A stretch of 64,000 nucleotides of DNA. It comes from Gammaproteobacteria bacterium (GTDB taxonomy: Bacteria > Pseudomonadota > Gammaproteobacteria > Steroidobacterales > Foliamicaceae). The notes beneath the pieces were generated by a model. That model saw only the letters and a list, made by a program, of their open reading frames with translations, made no database searches and was not told where the DNA came from. This document shows positions 19,401 through 27,339 of the stretch, piece by piece. Each line of letters begins with the position of its first letter. Positions within the stretch are counted from its first letter, which is position 1. A program made the position numbers and the translations under genes. The stretch covers positions 64,875 through 128,874 of the forward strand of contig VXSK01000020.1 in NCBI GenBank assembly GCA_009838035.1, given 5' to 3'.

Positions 19401-22400
19401 TCGCGCGAGTATCGCGAGCACTATGCCTCGCTGGAGCAGGGATTGCTGCTGAGTTGGCCTGAGGGCGCGGAAGAGTCCGAGGCGGCGGCCGCGGAACTGA
19501 AGGCCCTGTTCGAAACCGAGTTGCGCAATGTGCTCGACCGCACCGAAGATGAGCTGTTGCCGCTCGCCCGCTATGCGCGCCTGGACCGCACGGCCCGGCT
19601 GGTTCGAACGGTCGGTTTCTTCCTGGATGACAGGGATCTCGCGCAGTATGCCGACCGCAGGCTGCTGGCGCACTTCGGCGACGACGCCGACTTTGCCGAG
19701 CACCTGATCGCGGCGTACGGAGCTGCCGGCCGGCCGCTTCCCGACGGCGTGACCGTCGACGACGACGACGCGCTGGGCGCAATGACGCCGCTGCGAAGGC
19801 AGTTGGCCCTGGCCGGGAAACGGGAGGATTTCGAGACCCAATTGCAACTGCTCCGACTGGCCGGCGCCTTCGACGAAATGGAAACGCTGCTGGGCGAGCG
19901 GATTCTGGACGGTGAATTCACGGAAGGGCTGGGCTATGCGCTGGGTCTGCTCGGCAAGCCCGAGTTCCGGCGCCTGGCTCTCGCCACATCGTCAAAGCTT
20001 CTGGAAGAACGCGACGCGTTCAAGGCGCTGGTGGGTTCGAACGTGGACTTGCTCATTCGGGCGGAGGAAGTGGCCGGGCAGCCCCTGGTGCCGCCGGAGG
20101 AAGTCGTTGCGCTGCTGCTGGATCCGGGCGCCGGCGCCGAGCCGGCCAGCCCGTTCGGTTTCAACGACAACAGCGGCTACTGGCAATACCTCGAGGAGCG
20201 GGGAAGCACGCAGGACCGGATCCGCTTTCTGCAGGCCGAGGTGGAGGGCGCCGGGTCTGATGGCAATGCCGGCATCTTTTTTCCGGGCAGCGATGCTCTG
20301 AGCCGCGTTCGCCCGCTGCTCAAGGAAGAACTGACCGCCGCGCAGCGCAGCGAGGTGGCGGACACGGTCATCGAATACCTGTCCGGCCTCGAGACCAACG
20401 ATGACAGCGTGTTCTACACGGTCGCCCAGGCAATGATGATCGTTGACGGCCGCCGGGAGAATGCCGAAGTGCTGTACCGCGTTGCCGATTACGTCCGCAA
20501 TCGCTGGCCGAACATGCCCGACGTGAGACCGTTCCTCGAGGCCATATATGCGGGCCGAAGTGACGAAGCGTTCCGGTTGATCGTCGAGATGGAGGAGAAT
20601 CTGCCGTCGCCGCAAGGCTTCCCCGTTCGTTTTTTCGCACCCGGGCTGAATGACGCCCTGGAGGCTGCGAGCTCGGAATTGCTCGACAGGATTGCCGCCG
20701 GCGAGGAGGTGCCGCTTGATCTGGCCCGCGCGGCCTATGAACGCGAATACTCGTCGCGGTTCTTTTATCGACCGCCAACCATGGACCGGCTGGATCGCCA
20801 GGACCTCGTGCTGGACCGGCTTGCCGCGCTGGATCCCGATCCTTCCCGATACCGGGCCGACCGGATCAGTGTGTGGCTCAACCTGGGCTATGCGGACCGC
20901 GCCGGCGAAGCGATCGCCGAGGAATACCGGTCGGCGCCGGACGATGCTGCCTGGCGGCTGGCGCATTTCCTGTTTTTCCGTTCGCAGCAGCGCTTCGGGG
21001 AAGCGCTCGAAGTCGTTTCGGACGGCGGTGCGGATCTGAGCGATCCCGCGGTCATGCAGCAGGTAATGGCCCGGCAGACGCGGGCGCCCGGCGCGGTTGG
21101 CGCGATTATCCGCCAGTTGCAGACCATGCAGCCTGTCGAGGAGGATTCGGGATCCGTATCGGCAGGTTCCGGTCTTCTGGTACTTGGCGGCCCCCAACCG
21201 CAAAGCCGTCGGAAAGGTCCTGTAGAGCGGCTGGGCGAGGCGCTGAACGCCGGCGATCACGAGGAAGGACAACGGGCCCTTCGGGAGGCGTGGCGCAGTC
21301 TGCTGACGCCCCGCAATTCTCCGTACGGGCCTCCTCCGGGAACCATGCCGCTGACGTTCCTCGCCAGCGGTCTATTGAATACTGCGATGCCGGAGCCCGG
21401 GAAGAAGACGTCTGCAAACCGCGGCGGATACTTCAGTGGCGTGGCCTACATCATGACGCCTGCAGGAATGTCGGGGAGTTCAAACGGTCGCGCCATGGGC
21501 GAAAAGGCCCCCGAGCGACGCATGTTGTTTGACGCCGTTGCGGAGGCGCCCTACGGCGCTGCCGAACTGGATGCCTTCCTGCGCGCGATTCCGGACGGGA
21601 CGCGGACGGGATTCCGTCAGCTTTACGAATACCTGGCCAAGGCCTCCGACGACGGCGGGCGGCTGGAGGAACTGTGGAATCGCCTCAACCTCCAGGAAAT
21701 CACCGATCACGAATTTACGCTGTGGATGATGCTGCGCGACGAGCAGAGAGTTGAATTTGGCCCCGGGGGCCTGCAGGCATTCGAAGCCCGCTTGGCGGCC
21801 GTTTCCGATCCCTCGCCGTACCAACTGCTTCTTGCCGCCCGAGTTCTTGCCACGGCCGGTGCGGTGGACCGGTCGGTGGATTACTACAAGCTGGTGGCGG
21901 CGCGCAGAATCGAGCACAACGAGTATGGCGACCAGGAGCGCTTCTTTTACGGCTTTTACGGGGGACAACCGAGCCCCGCCAACCTCCTGGAGCTGATCGG
22001 TGAAGTTGCGCAGAGACTGCCCTCGGAGGCGGCGCGTGAGGTTCTGGATGCGGTCCTGCTTCTCGCCCGGCCTGCGAAGGAGATGCCGGCCTACGACATG
22101 CTGTTCGACGCCTTTCTGATTGCCTCCCTGGAAAAGGTGTACTCGCCGGAGGAAGTGTTCGTGCAGGCGCGGCGCCGGTCCCCGGCTGCTCTGGACTTGC
22201 CGGAACGCCTGTACGAATCGGGTGCGTTAAAGGCGGCCGAGTTGGCGCGCGCTTTTGCACGCGCGGGCGACCTGGCGCGCGCAACGGAGATTCTCGGCGC
22301 CATGCTGACGGAAGCGGGTCCACCCGCACTTACGCCGGAGGAACAGATGGATATGCGGCTAAGGTTCAGTGCCCAGGCCGCGAGCGCCCTCAGCCTGCTC

Positions 22401-23072
22401 TACGGTCTTCCGGCAGTGACCCAGCGGTACCAATACCAGGATCAGGGCTATACCGCCGCGCAGGAGGTTCTCAGAAGGCAAATGCGGCTGTTCCCTATGG
22501 GTGAGGACGAATGGCCGGGCATGCCGGACTGGGTCGCGGCAGCCACCGACATGCTGCTGGACCTGGTGGCGAGTCGACAGGTGGAACAGTACGACGCACT
22601 CCGGTTGCTCGTTCCGCTCGGGATGCGGCAATTGCGTGCGGAAGAACCTGCGCAGGACGTAGGCCTGATGGCCCGCATCCTGCAGAGCATCGAAGCCGGC
22701 GGCCGCCCCTTGAGCGCCGAAGGACTCGTGCTGCTTGCTTCCCTTGCGGAAGCGGGCGGAGGATCCCTGCAGTTCGATCGGGTGGCCGGAATACTGGAGG
22801 AAGGCCGGCTGCCATGGAAGGAGCGGTTAACGCTGCTGGGCCTGTATCAGGACTCCGACGAGGGGGCGCAACTGCTGGAGCTCGTACGCGCCAACGGCCT
22901 CGACAGCGGCCTGGGCGTGTTGCGCGTGCTGCAAACGATCGCCGAGCGGATTGAGGACAGTGCCTACGTCGCTGAATTGCAGGAACGCATCGAGCGGGAA
23001 GAGGCGGCCGAGAAGGAACTGACGCCGGACGAAGAGGAAGAGACCCAGGCCGTCGCTATGGCCATCCCCTGA
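16419..23072 (+). CDS. Giant periplasmic TPR-repeat protein (2217 residues)
   Basis: The predicted protein is very long and almost wholly helical, built of degenerate tetratricopeptide repeats across its length. Examples are PTREALLLKARLLDAGGDED near the start and FASAIFSTAGFVDQ-like pairs later. A signal peptide is clear (ALALLLAVLCLPPPAQAQS), so it is exported. I choose the ATG at 16419 because GAGGA lies eight bases before it; an earlier in-frame ATG at 16410 sits too close to that site. The last about 25 residues are acidic. As final large gene of the MoxR operon it could be a scaffold for periplasmic assembly. No enzyme domain is visible. Confidence 0.9.
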   Translation: MNNRTPRCFLALALLLAVLCLPPPAQAQSALAELIASLQASERFEPERVAAVYRETVLTGAGIDRAVARLRAYARAGTLSPQGQAASHLAIAHLQWRDGAIEDAVLSSDLALESSPTREALLLKARLLDAGGDEDAAREWYQRAAEAYDEGDEQWLIRVRLAMMDVSSRNVEVLEELASQRDQSFRNQAAVVLALLGRPERAIELYQPLPGAARLYRQYLRLSEWALSAGSHELAREQAWLAYADAPVRVDRLYALSLLAESYRSADELALLLADLATRDPADQDLLRLRVETLIETEDYPQALELYGQLEGSEADIAERRRLVSLYEAAGDTDAMVSEYRRMMDAEPAQPQWYDGLAAHYLNVADNDAALAVWETFQERNGERAGVLVEGGRLMVAMGFVDESVAMIERHLQAHGPDVGALLFLFETWLDRGDDEPALDALERLEEFLPPDAAELVELADAYERLSRPQEALRVFEAIRDVRGELGYDDQMRLAWLYTIVDRKTEALDLWRDIWVGVESPARRSFAESQLLLLAAELSALGDMAVELEGMLMLGTANRNHMNLLVRIYVESGDKLSATEIIDEYAESMGEDAIGHQQLLAHVYMLLEDYPAHDQALRRLYEIDPDNRLDHIQSIILNLLTFDLATGTNERLGEIQRWIEELRTYDEEAVTGEFEASIFSTAGFVDQAVEAYRRALVEQPENSDNLLLLADVMDNNGQTDEAVAILQFFAENAVEDNDFVVAVDGVLNLIGTTTFFQQPDPETLDTLAWTRRVILERIASRANRFYLYELLADIAREQGDTEASFLALENSLAEAGLRRPAVLRELLTMATPNTGFGGFSTGGGDIDRQLKYGRRLVGLRQQLPPEVYIDVGKSLLAREDVSGAERAFEMIDDITGMIDIDRTKAEMFEEAGYDEQSRVFYNRALNVNRDSLELLHKTGFLYEVIGREDVAFERYMQAISDVLRRQSTILAAGARPVDPNSWQAIMNQRTDTTVSREYREHYASLEQGLLLSWPEGAEESEAAAAELKALFETELRNVLDRTEDELLPLARYARLDRTARLVRTVGFFLDDRDLAQYADRRLLAHFGDDADFAEHLIAAYGAAGRPLPDGVTVDDDDALGAMTPLRRQLALAGKREDFETQLQLLRLAGAFDEMETLLGERILDGEFTEGLGYALGLLGKPEFRRLALATSSKLLEERDAFKALVGSNVDLLIRAEEVAGQPLVPPEEVVALLLDPGAGAEPASPFGFNDNSGYWQYLEERGSTQDRIRFLQAEVEGAGSDGNAGIFFPGSDALSRVRPLLKEELTAAQRSEVADTVIEYLSGLETNDDSVFYTVAQAMMIVDGRRENAEVLYRVADYVRNRWPNMPDVRPFLEAIYAGRSDEAFRLIVEMEENLPSPQGFPVRFFAPGLNDALEAASSELLDRIAAGEEVPLDLARAAYEREYSSRFFYRPPTMDRLDRQDLVLDRLAALDPDPSRYRADRISVWLNLGYADRAGEAIAEEYRSAPDDAAWRLAHFLFFRSQQRFGEALEVVSDGGADLSDPAVMQQVMARQTRAPGAVGAIIRQLQTMQPVEEDSGSVSAGSGLLVLGGPQPQSRRKGPVERLGEALNAGDHEEGQRALREAWRSLLTPRNSPYGPPPGTMPLTFLASGLLNTAMPEPGKKTSANRGGYFSGVAYIMTPAGMSGSSNGRAMGEKAPERRMLFDAVAEAPYGAAELDAFLRAIPDGTRTGFRQLYEYLAKASDDGGRLEELWNRLNLQEITDHEFTLWMMLRDEQRVEFGPGGLQAFEARLAAVSDPSPYQLLLAARVLATAGAVDRSVDYYKLVAARRIEHNEYGDQERFFYGFYGGQPSPANLLELIGEVAQRLPSEAAREVLDAVLLLARPAKEMPAYDMLFDAFLIASLEKVYSPEEVFVQARRRSPAALDLPERLYESGALKAAELARAFARAGDLARATEILGAMLTEAGPPALTPEEQMDMRLRFSAQAASALSLLYGLPAVTQRYQYQDQGYTAAQEVLRRQMRLFPMGEDEWPGMPDWVAAATDMLLDLVASRQVEQYDALRLLVPLGMRQLRAEEPAQDVGLMARILQSIEAGGRPLSAEGLVLLASLAEAGGGSLQFDRVAGILEEGRLPWKERLTLLGLYQDSDEGAQLLELVRANGLDSGLGVLRVLQTIAERIEDSAYVAELQERIEREEAAEKELTPDEEEETQAVAMAIP

Positions 23073-23121
23073 TCCTCCGTCGAATGAAACGCAAGGTAAA
23101 CTCCAACCAGGGAGAACGACC

Positions 23122-24222
23122 ATGAAAAAACATCTGCTAATTGGTTTGTGCTTCGCCGCAAGCGCCGCGCTGGCGTCGGAAAGCGACATCACGGTGACGG
23201 CCAGCGGCCTGGACAAGTTCGAAGGCGAGCTGATCGAAATCGGTTACACCGACCCGCGCACCGACGCGGGCTTCGAGGTGCTGGGTATCGCGATCATCCA
23301 GGACGGCGAAGCCACGATGAGGATTCCGTTGTCCGAGCCCCTGCTCATCGAATTGAACCTGCTTGCCGGCGCGAAGGCCGACGAGTTCCGGGTACGCGGG
23401 ATTGCCGAGCCCGGCGGCGAGCATGAGGTCCTGTGGGATTCCGCCACCGACGCGCTCACCTTCAGCGGCGGCGACTACAACGAGATAATCCGCGCCGCGC
23501 TGGACGAACCCGGCGAAGCGGCTACCGAATCCCTGCGCGTCATCTATCTTGAGTATGAGGATCCGGTTGCCCGGCTGCTTGCGCTGCGGGCCGCCTGGCA
23601 GGACGGCGAGGACGAGGAGCAGGTGAAGGTCATGGAAGAACTGGAGTCGCTGCTGGGTGAGAACCTGACGGTGCAGTTGCTCAAGGTGTTCACGGCCAAA
23701 CGGGTCGAGGAACTGGCCGAGGCGATCCGCGACTTCACCGCCAACAGCCTGGCCGGCGAGGAAATCCGCCTCTTTGACGTCGTGGCCAGGAATAAATTCA
23801 CGCTGGTCGAATTCTGGGCTTCCTGGTGCGGGCCGTGCATCGCCGAGATTCCGCACCTCAAGGCGGCCTACGAGCGATTCCGCGAACAGGGATTCGAGAT
23901 CCTCGCCTTCAACCTGGACGATGAACGCGAAGCCTGGCGCCAGGCGTCCGAGGACGACTACAACATCGAGTGGCTCAACGTGTCGGACGAACTCGCATTC
24001 GATAGCCCCGTGGCCAAGATGTATCGCGTCGACGCCATCCCCGCCAGCTTCCTGGTCAGCACCGACGGCGTGACCGTCGGCCGGAACCTCCGCGGCAACG
24101 GTCTGCAACTGCGCCTGGAAGAGCTGTTCAAGGAAGAGGCCGCCAAGGCAGCCGCAGCCGAGGCGGAAGCCGCGAACGAGGAGCCCGCCGAACCGAACTC
24201 CGGAGAAGCCGTCGAGGAATAA
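23122..24222 (+). CDS. TlpA-like periplasmic thioredoxin
   Basis: The product has 366 residues with a signal peptide (CFAASAALASE). The layout mirrors the lipoprotein at 5713: a beta-rich N-terminal domain, a helical middle and a thioredoxin fold with WCGPC (cysteines 236 and 239) and cis-proline loop AIPAS. Unlike its paralogue it has no lipobox and it ends in an Ala/Glu-rich tail of about 35 residues. The gene follows the giant TPR gene after 49 bases, with a good ribosome site (AGGGAGAA), so it is likely the last gene of the operon. It would supply disulfide reductase or isomerase activity in the periplasm. Confidence 0.9.
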   Translation: MKKHLLIGLCFAASAALASESDITVTASGLDKFEGELIEIGYTDPRTDAGFEVLGIAIIQDGEATMRIPLSEPLLIELNLLAGAKADEFRVRGIAEPGGEHEVLWDSATDALTFSGGDYNEIIRAALDEPGEAATESLRVIYLEYEDPVARLLALRAAWQDGEDEEQVKVMEELESLLGENLTVQLLKVFTAKRVEELAEAIRDFTANSLAGEEIRLFDVVARNKFTLVEFWASWCGPCIAEIPHLKAAYERFREQGFEILAFNLDDEREAWRQASEDDYNIEWLNVSDELAFDSPVAKMYRVDAIPASFLVSTDGVTVGRNLRGNGLQLRLEELFKEEAAKAAAAEAEAANEEPAEPNSGEAVEE

Positions 24223-24236
24223 CCCTGGGGAGTGCC

Positions 24237-24255
24237 GTGAGGGCAGTGCCCTCAC
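24237..24255. terminator. Hairpin between convergent genes
   Basis: Perfect 8-bp stem GTGAGGGC / GCCCTCAC with an AGT loop, placed between the stops of convergent genes ending at 24222 (+) and 24265 (-). It lacks a clear T-run but is well placed to end transcription from both sides. Confidence 0.55.
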
Positions 24256-24264
24256 CCCCGATCG

Positions 24265-25287
24265 CTACGTGGGGGCGGGTTCGTTCTCCTTCATGTAGAC
24301 CTCGAACGACGACTCGCTCGGCATGTCCTCGTCGAGTTCGTTGACCAGGTATTCCGGATAGTTCTGCTCGGCGTAGGCGAGGATGTTCGCCGGCAGTTCG
24401 TCCAGGCTGCCGAGGCCCCGGGTCGTGCAGCGATAGAACAGCCGGCCCTCGTGCCGGCCCATCATCTGCCACGGAAGCCAGGGGGCCAGGCGGATCCAGG
24501 AACCGCTGTGCTTCACGCGATCCAGTGAGGGATTGCGCAAATCGTCGTCGTCGCAGACGTACTCGAACATTTCACAAACGGGCAGGAGTTCGCCAGTCGA
24601 TTCCCGCACCCAGACCTCGGGGTCGAGCAGGTTGGGCACCACGCCGCGGAAGTCCAGCCATACGGAAGTCTGATCGCCGCTGGTCTGCCAGTTCAGGATG
24701 AAGGGATTGCTGGGGTCGTCGGACGCGCGGTAGTTGGGGAACTTGAAGAACATTTCGCCGGTCTGGTCTCCCACCGGCGCCTGGGAGCGGAAATTGGGCC
24801 CGAACACGCCCTTGACCATGCGATTGTGGATGTGCATGACCTTGTTGGTCTCCCCGGTGTACGGGTTGTCCCAGGTCTCGATGATCTCGTTGGTCCTGAG
24901 ATCCTTGTAGAAGCCCACTTCCTTCCAGAAGCTTGCGAAGGCGCCGTTCTCCTGACGCACCGTATAGCCCAGGCCGAAGCCTTCCAGGCCGAACAGCGCA
25001 TCGGGCGTATTGTTCGGCAGCATTCCGAACACCAGGCCCGAGTACCAGCCATGCACCCAGTCTCGGTCCTTCAGCGAATTCGTCAGCTTGAAATACGCTT
25101 CCAGGTTGTCCATGGGGTTCATCCAGTCGTAGTCGATACGGTCCTGGGCCTGATCCTGGCCCCCGTCCTCGGCCTGATTCTGGTCCTGGCCCTGGCCGCA
25201 GCCGGGCAGGGCTGAGGCGGCCGCGAGAGCGGCGCCCCCCAACAGGATATTGCGCCGACTGAACGGTGAATCGAATTGGTGCGGCAT
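24265..25287 (-). CDS. DUF1838 protein, Tat-exported lipoprotein (paralogue 1)
   Basis: The product has 340 residues. The N-terminus has a twin-arginine motif (SRRNIL) and a hydrophobic stretch ending in a lipobox (ALPGC), then a Gln/Asp-rich spacer. DUF1838 hallmarks are present: DLRTNEIIETWDNPYTGE in the middle and APWLPWQMMGRHEG near the C-terminus. DUF1838 has no established biochemical function. The gene lies divergent to a second DUF1838 gene at 25473 with 185 bases between, so both may share a control region. It is one of five DUF1838 genes in this window. Confidence 0.9.
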   Translation of the reverse strand: MPHQFDSPFSRRNILLGGAALAAASALPGCGQGQDQNQAEDGGQDQAQDRIDYDWMNPMDNLEAYFKLTNSLKDRDWVHGWYSGLVFGMLPNNTPDALFGLEGFGLGYTVRQENGAFASFWKEVGFYKDLRTNEIIETWDNPYTGETNKVMHIHNRMVKGVFGPNFRSQAPVGDQTGEMFFKFPNYRASDDPSNPFILNWQTSGDQTSVWLDFRGVVPNLLDPEVWVRESTGELLPVCEMFEYVCDDDDLRNPSLDRVKHSGSWIRLAPWLPWQMMGRHEGRLFYRCTTRGLGSLDELPANILAYAEQNYPEYLVNELDEDMPSESSFEVYMKENEPAPT

Positions 25288-25472
25288 GACAGTCCTCCCG
25301 GTTGATGCGCGTATTCGTGGCCCGTGAGTCTAGACAGGCCGAGGTTCGTTTGCAATCGGCTCGGGCTTCCTGAGGACATGCTAGAGTCCCAAGCGCGCCT
25401 CGCGCTGGAGGTGGCCGACCGGCTCTGTTGGCCGGCCGTATTATTGGCCGCTGACAAATCGGGAGGAAACGC

Positions 25473-26318
25473 ATGAAACGCAGAACGGCACTCGGTCTTA
25501 TCGGAGCGGCCGCCGCCGCGCCCCTGGTGAGGGTTCCGGCAGCGCGCGCGGAGATGCTGGATCTGGATCCGTCCGATCCGCACCACACGCTCATGATCAC
25601 GCGCAAGCTCGCGCATACGATGGACGACAGCATCGTCTACTGGTGGGCGAAATTGCTGCGGATGGCCGTGGTAGACAAGATAGCGACCCCGCTTTGGGAC
25701 GTCCATGTGGGCGCATTGCTGAAGACCCGGGACGCCGGCGAGAACGGCGCATACGAAACGACGGCCATCAGCATGGTCTTCTACACCGACCTGGAGACCG
25801 GCGAATTCCTGGAAACCTTCAAAAACCCGTTTACGGGCCAGGAGGTCGAGGTCGGCTATTTCCCGGCCAGGCCGGCGACGCAGGTGCGCAGCATCGATGA
25901 GTACCCGAAGGAGCGGCCGGCCGGGGAAGGGTTCAGGAGCATCCGCATCCATCCGCTCGGACCGGCCGTGATCGAGGGTGACGACGTATGGGTTCGGGAC
26001 GACGCCATTTTCCGCATGGAACCCGAGACGCCGGAGGCCGGCCGGCCGTTTCGCGGCAACGACTGGAGTACCTATCACGGTTCGCTGAAGGACGTGGCCA
26101 ATCCGGAAGTCCTGAATGCGCCGGCAACCTGGCACTTCAACGACATCCTGAGTTACCTGCCCTGGATGGGCATGGGCGACAGGCCCGGCGACTACGTCTC
26201 GCGCGGTTTCGGGCGCAAGGTTTCGTCTTTCGATGCGATGCCGGAAAGGCTGCGGGGACTCATCCGCACCAGGCACCCGGAGATTTACAACGACCCCGCG
26301 GGCGCGCTTGAGGGATAG
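25473..26318 (+). CDS. DUF1838 protein (paralogue 2)
   Basis: The product has 281 residues. It opens with KRRTALGLIGAAAAAPLV and an AxA-type site near residue 27, a likely Tat signal. The family motif FYTDLETGEFLETFKNPFTG is at about 108-127 and SYLPWMGMGDRPGDY near 226-240. GGGAGG precedes the ATG. The next gene starts four bases after the stop, so this is the first gene of an operon with an alpha/beta hydrolase and a nitrilase-fold enzyme. Function is unknown; by context it is a periplasmic catabolic or binding protein. Confidence 0.9.
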   Translation: MKRRTALGLIGAAAAAPLVRVPAARAEMLDLDPSDPHHTLMITRKLAHTMDDSIVYWWAKLLRMAVVDKIATPLWDVHVGALLKTRDAGENGAYETTAISMVFYTDLETGEFLETFKNPFTGQEVEVGYFPARPATQVRSIDEYPKERPAGEGFRSIRIHPLGPAVIEGDDVWVRDDAIFRMEPETPEAGRPFRGNDWSTYHGSLKDVANPEVLNAPATWHFNDILSYLPWMGMGDRPGDYVSRGFGRKVSSFDAMPERLRGLIRTRHPEIYNDPAGALEG

Positions 26319-26322
26319 AAGC

Positions 26323-27339
26323 ATGAAACCGGGTCCGCACCGGGTCGCACTGCCTGCCTGCCTTGCGGCCGTTGGTGCGATGGCGGCATCTGCCTGTTCC
26401 CCGGAGGTGGAGACCAGCGCCGAACCGGTTTCCGCCGGCACGATCAGCTATGAGGATATCGTCGCGAAGTACGCGGACCCGGATTCCCGATTCGTTGTGC
26501 TGGAAGGCAACGACGGCATCAACGTCCACTACAAGGATGAGGGATCGGGTCCCGCGGTTCTGCTCGTGCACAGTTCGACGGGCGATCTCAAGGACTACGA
26601 CGTCTGGGTGGACATTCTGAGCGCGGACTATCGCGTCGTGCGGCTTGATCTTCCGGCATTCGGTCTGACCGGTCCGGTGCCGAGCGGCAACTACTCCGTG
26701 GACCGGTTCCTGACGCTGGTGGACAGCCTGATGGACCACCTGGGCATCGAGCGGTTCGCGATCGCCGGCGCCTCCTACGGGGGTCTGGTAGCGTTCCGAT
26801 ATGCCGGCACCCGAACCGATCGCGTGACCGGCCTGGTGCTGCTGAACTCGGCGGGCATCGAGTACGGCGGCCGCGGCGGCACCACGGAGCGCGTCCGTGA
26901 CACGTCCACGGCGTTCATGCCGAAACGCTACACGATCGAGGAAATGGGCGCCAACCTGCGTTACTCGGTCAACGACCACGGCAACATTACCGAGGATCTG
27001 ATCCAGCGCAAGACCGACTACTGGAACGTAATCGGCCGCGACCGGGAAGGGTTCATTGCCATGCAGATGTACGAGCGGGGGAACCCGGAACGGGTGCTGG
27101 CCCGGGTCCGCGCGCCGGCGCTGGTCATGTGGGGCGGCGACAGCAGGGCGCTGTCGCCGGAAACGGCACAGGCGTTCGTCGATGCGATGAAGAACGCGGC
27201 GAGCACGGAAAAGATCATCTTCGAGGGCGGCGGGCACTTCCTGCATATTTCGAGGCCGGAAGCCACCGGCCGTGCCGTGAAGGCGTTTCTGGACCGCGAG
27301 TTCGGATCCCCGGCGAATCAACCAGGAGAAAAAACATGA
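26323..27339 (+). CDS. Alpha/beta hydrolase, probable lipoprotein
   Basis: The product has 338 residues. The N-terminus ends in AASAC, a plausible lipobox, so the enzyme is probably envelope-attached. The fold shows the oxyanion region LLVHSST, the nucleophile elbow GASYGG, an acid in MWGGDSRAL and the histidine in GGGHFLH, so the triad is complete. It should hydrolyse an ester, amide or similar bond; the substrate is not known. The ATG at 26323 directly follows the DUF1838 gene. The stop overlaps the next start by four bases (ATGA). Confidence 0.9.
   Translation: MKPGPHRVALPACLAAVGAMAASACSPEVETSAEPVSAGTISYEDIVAKYADPDSRFVVLEGNDGINVHYKDEGSGPAVLLVHSSTGDLKDYDVWVDILSADYRVVRLDLPAFGLTGPVPSGNYSVDRFLTLVDSLMDHLGIERFAIAGASYGGLVAFRYAGTRTDRVTGLVLLNSAGIEYGGRGGTTERVRDTSTAFMPKRYTIEEMGANLRYSVNDHGNITEDLIQRKTDYWNVIGRDREGFIAMQMYERGNPERVLARVRAPALVMWGGDSRALSPETAQAFVDAMKNAASTEKIIFEGGGHFLHISRPEATGRAVKAFLDREFGSPANQPGEKT

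Noticed and set aside
16797-19847. A 1016-codon open frame on the minus strand
   Set aside because: It lies antisense to the TPR gene, has low-complexity composition, no ribosome site and no recognisable domain. Similar antisense frames opposite 14395-16458 and 46622-48802 were rejected for the same reason; they come from high GC content.
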